From contig JAEWMJ010000050.1 of assembly GCA_023393165.1 (NCBI GenBank), positions 1-10,467 on the forward strand: DNA of 10,467 nucleotides, in the 5' to 3' direction. This document shows positions 7,468 through 10,467 of the stretch, one piece after another (the stretch's first letter is position 1; every line of letters starts with the position of its first letter). Source of the stretch: Bacillota bacterium (GTDB lineage Bacteria; Bacillota; Clostridia; Christensenellales; Christensenellaceae). The notes below the pieces were generated by a model. The model ran no database searches, was not told the origin of the DNA, and was given only the letters and a program-made list of their open reading frames with translations. Made by a program: the position numbers and the translations under genes.

Positions 7468-7851
7468 TTATTCCTCCGATTTGCAGAAAGCCTCGTATTC
7501 CGATGCTCTCATCAATCCGTCCTCCGCTGCCCCGCCTTCCAACTGAAGCACGGCGATCCAGCTTTCATACGGCTCGGAATTGATCTTTTCAGGCGAATCG
7601 CTTAAAGCATCGTTTACCCGCACGACGCGCCCCTTTACGGGCGTATAGATGTCCGACGCGGATTTAACGGATTCCACAACGCCCATGGCGTCCCCCGCAT
7701 TCAGCTCCGCATCCATTTTGGGCAGTTCCACATACACGATCTCCCCGAGATTATGCTGCGCAAAATCCGTAATGCCGATGGTGGCCGTATTGCCCTCAAA
7801 TTTGACCCACTCATGGTCCTTTGAATACTTTAATTCCTGAATAATGTTCAT
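7468..7851 (-). CDS. gcvH: Glycine cleavage system H-protein (lipoyl carrier)
   Basis: At 127 residues it has the usual H-protein length. H-protein carries the aminomethyl intermediate on a lipoyl-lysine and shuttles it between P-, T- and L-proteins. The sequence shows KYSKDHEWVKFEGNTATIGI (8-27), DFAQHNLGEIVYVELP (29-44) and the lipoylation site GVVESVKSASDIYTPVKG (57-74), with Lys63 as the modified residue. NSEPYESWI near residues 90-98 is also typical. AAAGGAG lies 8 nt before the ATG, and the gene begins 38 nt after gcvT. It is the only H-protein in the window, so any lipoyl partner needed by the second P-protein-like pair must be this one or be encoded elsewhere. Confidence 0.98.
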   Translation of the reverse strand: MNIIQELKYSKDHEWVKFEGNTATIGITDFAQHNLGEIVYVELPKMDAELNAGDAMGVVESVKSASDIYTPVKGRVVRVNDALSDSPEKINSEPYESWIAVLQLEGGAAEDGLMRASEYEAFCKSEE

Positions 7852-7889
7852 AGTCTTTTCTCCTTTATACTGATTTACAGGTTTTAAAC

Positions 7890-8984
7890 TTATTTTTTAT
7901 ACTTTTTGGAATAAAAGGGTTTTGCGGCTACCCTGGCGCGGGTTTCCCTGCCGCGGATGACGATATCCACTTCCGTTCCGGCTGTGGAATAAGCCGCGTC
8001 GACCAGCGCAAGCCCCAGGTTTTTCTGGAGGCTTGGGGAAAAACTGCCGGACGTAACGAAACCGATGCTTTTGCCGGAGGCGAACACCTCGTAATGGCTG
8101 CGCGGCACGCCGGGTTCGATCATTTCAAACCCTACCAGTTTTCTTTTGATCCCTTCTTCTTTCTGTTTTAAAAGCGCGTCCCTGCCGATAAAGTTTCCCT
8201 TGTCCAGCTTTACGAACATTCCGAGGCCGGCTTCAAGGGGCGTGATATCTTTGGTGATTTCGCTGCCGTAAAGGGGCAGCGCGACTTCAAACCGCAGCGT
8301 ATCCCTTGCGCCCAGACCCACCGGAACAAGGCCGTCCTCGTTTCCCGCAGCCAGCAGCTCTTCCCAGACACGGGGCGCTTCCCCCGCCGCAATATAGATC
8401 TCGAAACCGTCTTCCCCGGTATAGCCCGTACGGGATACGATGGCAGAAGCTCCCGCAATCTTTGCTTTACCGTTAAAATGATAAAATTTGATTTCCGAAA
8501 GGGGAACGTCCGCCAGCTTTTGCAAAACGGCTTCCGCCTTTGGGCCCTGTACCGCAAGCTGGGCGTATTCGTCCGAAACGTTTCTTAAAAGGACGTCCCC
8601 TCTCATGTTATCCAGCATCCAGTCAAAATCCTTATCCGTATTGGCCGCGTTCACGATCAGAAGATAGTCTTCCGCGCCAATCCTGTATACCAGAAGGTCG
8701 TCCACCACGCCCCCGTCCGGATAGCACATGGGCGAATAAACGATCTGGCCGTCGACCGCAGCCCCGATATTGTTGGTGATAAGGTTCTGTATAAACTTTG
8801 CGGCGTCCTTCCCGCGCACCGTGATTTCACCCATATGGGATACGTCGAAAAGCCCCGCGGCTTCACGTACTTGCCTATGCTCCTTAATGATCCCCTCGTA
8901 CTGAACGGGGAGCGCCCATCCGCCGAAGTCGATGATCTTTCCGCCCAGTTTGCGGTGGTTTTCGTACAGCGGTGTGTTTTTCAT
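7890..8984 (-). CDS. gcvT: Aminomethyltransferase (glycine cleavage T-protein)
   Basis: This 364-residue protein has the normal T-protein length. It releases ammonia from the aminomethyl-H-protein and transfers the one-carbon unit to tetrahydrofolate, giving 5,10-methylene-THF. Visible family marks are TPLYENHRKLGGKIIDFGGW (4-23), LFDVSHMGEI (45-54), PDGGVVDDLLVYR (89-101) with the conserved Asp pair 95/96, VQGPKA (145-150), SRTGYTGEDGFEIY (184-197), GLGARDTLRFE (223-233) and TSGSFSPSLQKNLGLALV (311-328). AAAGGAAGGG lies 6 nt before the ATG. It is the first gene of the operon, and its long leader carries the glycine riboswitch, terminator and a GC-rich hairpin. Confidence 0.98.
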   Translation of the reverse strand: MKNTPLYENHRKLGGKIIDFGGWALPVQYEGIIKEHRQVREAAGLFDVSHMGEITVRGKDAAKFIQNLITNNIGAAVDGQIVYSPMCYPDGGVVDDLLVYRIGAEDYLLIVNAANTDKDFDWMLDNMRGDVLLRNVSDEYAQLAVQGPKAEAVLQKLADVPLSEIKFYHFNGKAKIAGASAIVSRTGYTGEDGFEIYIAAGEAPRVWEELLAAGNEDGLVPVGLGARDTLRFEVALPLYGSEITKDITPLEAGLGMFVKLDKGNFIGRDALLKQKEEGIKRKLVGFEMIEPGVPRSHYEVFASGKSIGFVTSGSFSPSLQKNLGLALVDAAYSTAGTEVDIVIRGRETRARVAAKPFYSKKYKK

Positions 8985-9005
8985 ATTGATCCCTTCCTTT
9001 CCTTG

Positions 9006-9036
9006 CCCCGGACCGTCCGGTTTTCCGGGGCCCCGG
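9006..9036 (-). repeat. GC-rich hairpin/palindrome just upstream of the gcvT ribosome binding site
   Basis: On the minus strand CCCCGGA (9024-9030) pairs with TCCGGGG (9006-9012) and encloses a short loop that can itself pair. The 12-bp palindrome CCGGGGCCCCGG covers 9025-9036. The hairpin ends 5 nt before AAAGGAAGGG. It is not followed by a T-tract, so it is not a terminator. It may affect ribosome access or mRNA stability. Confidence 0.5.
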
Positions 9037-9086
9037 TATAAAGCTCTTTGTTCATTACGCCCGCAGGCCTTCTTGTTTTTTTACCC

Positions 9087-9125
9087 AATAAAAAAGGGGA
9101 AACGAACAAAATTGCCGTTTCCCCT
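9087..9125 (-). terminator. Riboswitch-controlled intrinsic terminator in the gcvT leader
   Basis: On the minus strand AGGGGAAACG (9116-9125) pairs perfectly with CGTTTCCCCT (9095-9104) around an 11-nt loop, followed by TTTTTTATT. It begins 2 nt after the 3' side of the P1 stem of aptamer 2. The stem could extend backwards through that strand with mismatches, which would break P1. Ligand-stabilised P1 would then favour read-through. Confidence 0.85.
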
Positions 9126-9127
9126 GT

Positions 9128-9311
9128 TATCTTACCCGAGAGATTCTATGAAAATGCAAACAGTGTTTTCACTTTCATATTGCACCTTAGGTGCCATCAA
9201 AAGATAGCTTTCCAGAGTTTTGTCCGGATACAGTCCTTTTACCTGAAAGTTTCATTGCGGAATTGGCTCGCCGCAACTTACATCGTCGGTGTTTTTTACT
9301 CTCCCATATCC
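9128..9311 (-). promoter_or_regulatory. Tandem (two-aptamer) glycine riboswitch
   Basis: Aptamer 1 covers 9311-9226. Its P1 is GGATA/TATCC, followed by GGGAGAG, CACCGACGATGTAAG, the hairpin TTGCGG/CCGCAA (9271-9276 and 9255-9260) and AAACTTTCAGGTAAAAGGAC. A linker, GGACAAAACTCTGGAAAGC, leads to aptamer 2 at 9206-9128. Aptamer 2 has P1 TATCTT/AAGATA, GGCACCTAAGGTGCAA, the stem TATGAAA/TTTCATA (9173-9179 and 9147-9153) and GAATCTCTCGGGTAAG. These match the glycine riboswitch consensus. Binding of glycine by the two aptamers is known to switch on gcv operons in Bacillus-type bacteria, and the terminator that follows fits an ON switch here. Confidence 0.93.
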
Positions 9312-9335
9312 TTCATTCAATATTCCTTTATCCAT

Positions 9336-9364
9336 ATTTTACTTTCTTCCCGGGGATTCGTCAA
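9336..9364 (-). promoter_or_regulatory. Sigma-A promoter of the glycine riboswitch and gcv operon
   Basis: On the minus strand TTGACG (9359-9364) and TAAAAT (9336-9341) are separated by exactly 17 bp. Transcription would begin near 9329, about 18 nt before the P1 stem of aptamer 1. This spacing suits a leader that starts with the riboswitch. The -35 hexamer overlaps one arm of the inverted repeat at 9360-9397. Confidence 0.75.
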
Positions 9365-9407
9365 TATCATCCGTCATGCGCAGCGGATAATATTGACCGG
9401 TTTTTTT
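9360..9407 (+). terminator. Inverted repeat with plus-strand T-tract, between deoC and the gcv promoter
   Basis: Arms at 9360-9373 and 9384-9397 (14 bp, one non-Watson-Crick position) enclose a 10-nt loop. On the plus strand CGG and seven T residues follow, which resembles an intrinsic terminator for transcripts moving towards the deoC antisense strand. On the minus strand no T-tract follows, so it is not a good deoC terminator. It may instead be an operator, because it overlaps the gcv -35 box. Confidence 0.5.
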
Positions 9408-10170
9408 AGTACTCTGCCGGAGTGTGCAGCAGCTCGTCGTCCTTGATTTCGATTTTACTTAAATCAATGACGCCGCCCGGCATTTTCATTGCTTCCTCCA
9501 CGATGGAGATGGAACTTGCGAGGCCGATGCCGAAGCGGTTTGCGCCTATCTTGTACATCATCATCATGGTTTTGAGATCGCGGACGCCGCCCGCAACCTT
9601 CAGTTTGATCTTATCGCCGATCGTCTTCTTCATCAGCGCAACATGGTGCAGGGTTGTGGGGTTCGCCGAAAATCCCGTTCCGCTCTTCACGTAATCCGCG
9701 CCGCCGTCCATGACGCATTTGCAGGCGTTTACGATCTGTTCGTCGTTGCAGAGCATGGCTTCGATAATAACCTTAAGCGATGTTTTGCCGCAGGCTTTTT
9801 TTACCGCCGCGATGTCGTCCGTTACATCCTTGAACTTCTTGGATTTGACCCAGCCGACGTTGAGGACCATGTCCACTTCGTCTGCGCCCAGGCTTACAAA
9901 GTAGTCGGCCTGCGCAACCTTGATGCAGGTGGGTTCCTGTCCGGACGGAAAAGAAAGGGACGTGCCGAACGCGGTGTTGGTTCCCTTAAGCATTTCGCCC
10001 ATCATCTTGGAATATGCGGGCCATGCGAAAGCGCAGCCAAAGTCATACTTTTTGCATGCGTCGATGAGCGCGTAGACATTTTCGTAAGAAGTGTCGATTT
10101 TAAGAGTGGACGCGTCGATAAGATAGGCGACATCCTTTACGGTTAAAACATCTTTTCTGAATTCTTGCAT
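9406..10170 (-). CDS. deoC: Deoxyribose-phosphate aldolase family protein (DeoC-like)
   Basis: This 254-residue class I aldolase fits the DeoC family, which splits 2-deoxyribose 5-phosphate into glyceraldehyde 3-phosphate and acetaldehyde in deoxynucleoside breakdown. Marks are GADEVDMVLNVGWVKS (95-110) with Asp100, KVIIEAMLCNDEQI (133-146), the Schiff-base segment YVKSGTGFSANPTT (160-173) with Lys162, and KVAGGVRDLKTM (191-202) with Lys191. These correspond to the Asp/Lys/Lys catalytic set of E. coli DERA. Differences from the textbook enzyme are LIDASTLK where LIDHTLLK is usual, SGTGF for TSTGF, and CAFAWPAYS in place of the usual VCVNP-type segment. A shifted substrate is therefore possible. 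GAAGGAAA lies about 7 nt before the ATG. No other nucleoside-catabolism gene is visible, and the gcv promoter lies downstream, so it is a separate unit. Confidence 0.88.
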   Translation of the reverse strand: MQEFRKDVLTVKDVAYLIDASTLKIDTSYENVYALIDACKKYDFGCAFAWPAYSKMMGEMLKGTNTAFGTSLSFPSGQEPTCIKVAQADYFVSLGADEVDMVLNVGWVKSKKFKDVTDDIAAVKKACGKTSLKVIIEAMLCNDEQIVNACKCVMDGGADYVKSGTGFSANPTTLHHVALMKKTIGDKIKLKVAGGVRDLKTMMMMYKIGANRFGIGLASSISIVEEAMKMPGGVIDLSKIEIKDDELLHTPAEY

Positions 10171-10211
10171 TTTTAGTTTCCTTCTTTCTATAATTAAAAT
10201 GAATTATTATA
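10171..10211 (-). promoter_or_regulatory. Weak candidate -10 box and leader of deoC
   Basis: On the minus strand TATAAT (10206-10211) lies about 36 nt before the deoC ATG, with GAAGGAAA between. No good -35 hexamer is found at 16-18 bp, so this is only a half-promoter call. Transcription could also enter from an upstream gene outside the window. Confidence 0.3.
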
Positions 10212-10467
10212 AACCAGATAGCCTTTCACCCCAGCCAACAGCGCGCACTTGGCGTAAAGCAGCCTTTTTAATTGGCTGGCAGCCCTAAACGGCTTGGGGA
10301 GAAGATCCGGAGCCCCGCAAGGCCGTTTTAAGGGGTTTATCCGGAGCGGAGTTGAGCGCACGCCAAAGCGTGATAAAGCGAAACGGAAGCTCGCTGAATA
10401 TGAGGAGAACGCAAGCGCAGCTTAAGAATCTTCTGACGCGAAGCGTGAACCCATAATGAAGCGGGAA
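10212..10467. other. Hairpin-rich stretch without a convincing gene, possible dispersed repeat
   Basis: No start codon with a ribosome binding site is seen on either strand. The DNA is full of inverted repeats: CCAGCCAA/TTGGCTGG (10231-10238 and 10272-10279), a long imperfect hairpin with arms 10283-10299 and 10313-10335, and ACGCCAAAGCGT (about 10359-10370). Motifs such as GCGAAGCGTG and GCGAAACGG recur. On the minus strand one frame is open from the window edge to a stop at 10285-10287, and another from 10421 to a stop at 10194-10196. Both lack good starts and look Arg/Leu/Ser-rich, as expected from structured repeat DNA. It could be the end of a structured RNA or an intergenic repeat. Identity is unknown. 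Confidence 0.4.

Noticed and set aside
1..10467. CRISPR array, tRNA, rRNA, insertion sequence or phage genes
   Set aside because: No regularly spaced direct repeats, tRNA-like cloverleaf, rRNA segments, transposase or integrase motifs were seen on either strand.

Overview
The window looks like chromosomal DNA from a low-to-mid G+C Gram-positive anaerobe of the Clostridia type. The reasons are a glycine dehydrogenase split into two genes (gcvPA and gcvPB), strong AGGAGG-type ribosome binding sites, AT-rich intergenic DNA, and a tandem glycine riboswitch with an intrinsic terminator. Genus cannot be read from the sequence. Every convincing gene lies on the minus strand, so transcription runs from high to low coordinates.

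Reading in that direction, 10467-10171 is a non-coding, hairpin-rich stretch with no convincing gene. A DeoC-family aldolase follows (10170-9406). The 8985-9405 gap holds a good sigma-A promoter, a two-aptamer glycine riboswitch, a classical terminator and a GC-rich hairpin just before the gcvT ribosome binding site. The glycine cleavage operon gcvT-gcvH-gcvPA-gcvPB comes next (8984-4674). It is tightly packed, with a 2-nt gap between gcvH and gcvPA and a 4-nt ATGA overlap between gcvPA and gcvPB. The lipoamide dehydrogenase (L-protein) is not in the window.

After a 294-bp very AT-rich gap, with a long inverted repeat and a probable promoter, there is a second operon (4379-215). It holds a divergent GcvPA-like subunit, a divergent GcvPB-like subunit and an ATP-NAD kinase/AcoX-family protein (COG3199 type). 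A strong intrinsic terminator at 44-83 ends it.

The first operon should oxidise glycine to CO2, ammonia and methylene-tetrahydrofolate when glycine is plentiful, under riboswitch control. The second is the most interesting part. Both subunits keep the P-protein fold signatures, and the large one keeps the PLP lysine. However, several segments that are typical in the neighbouring canonical pair are replaced, and no H- or T-protein accompanies them. A PLP decarboxylase with another substrate, or another partner, is a reasonable inference but is not proven by the sequence.
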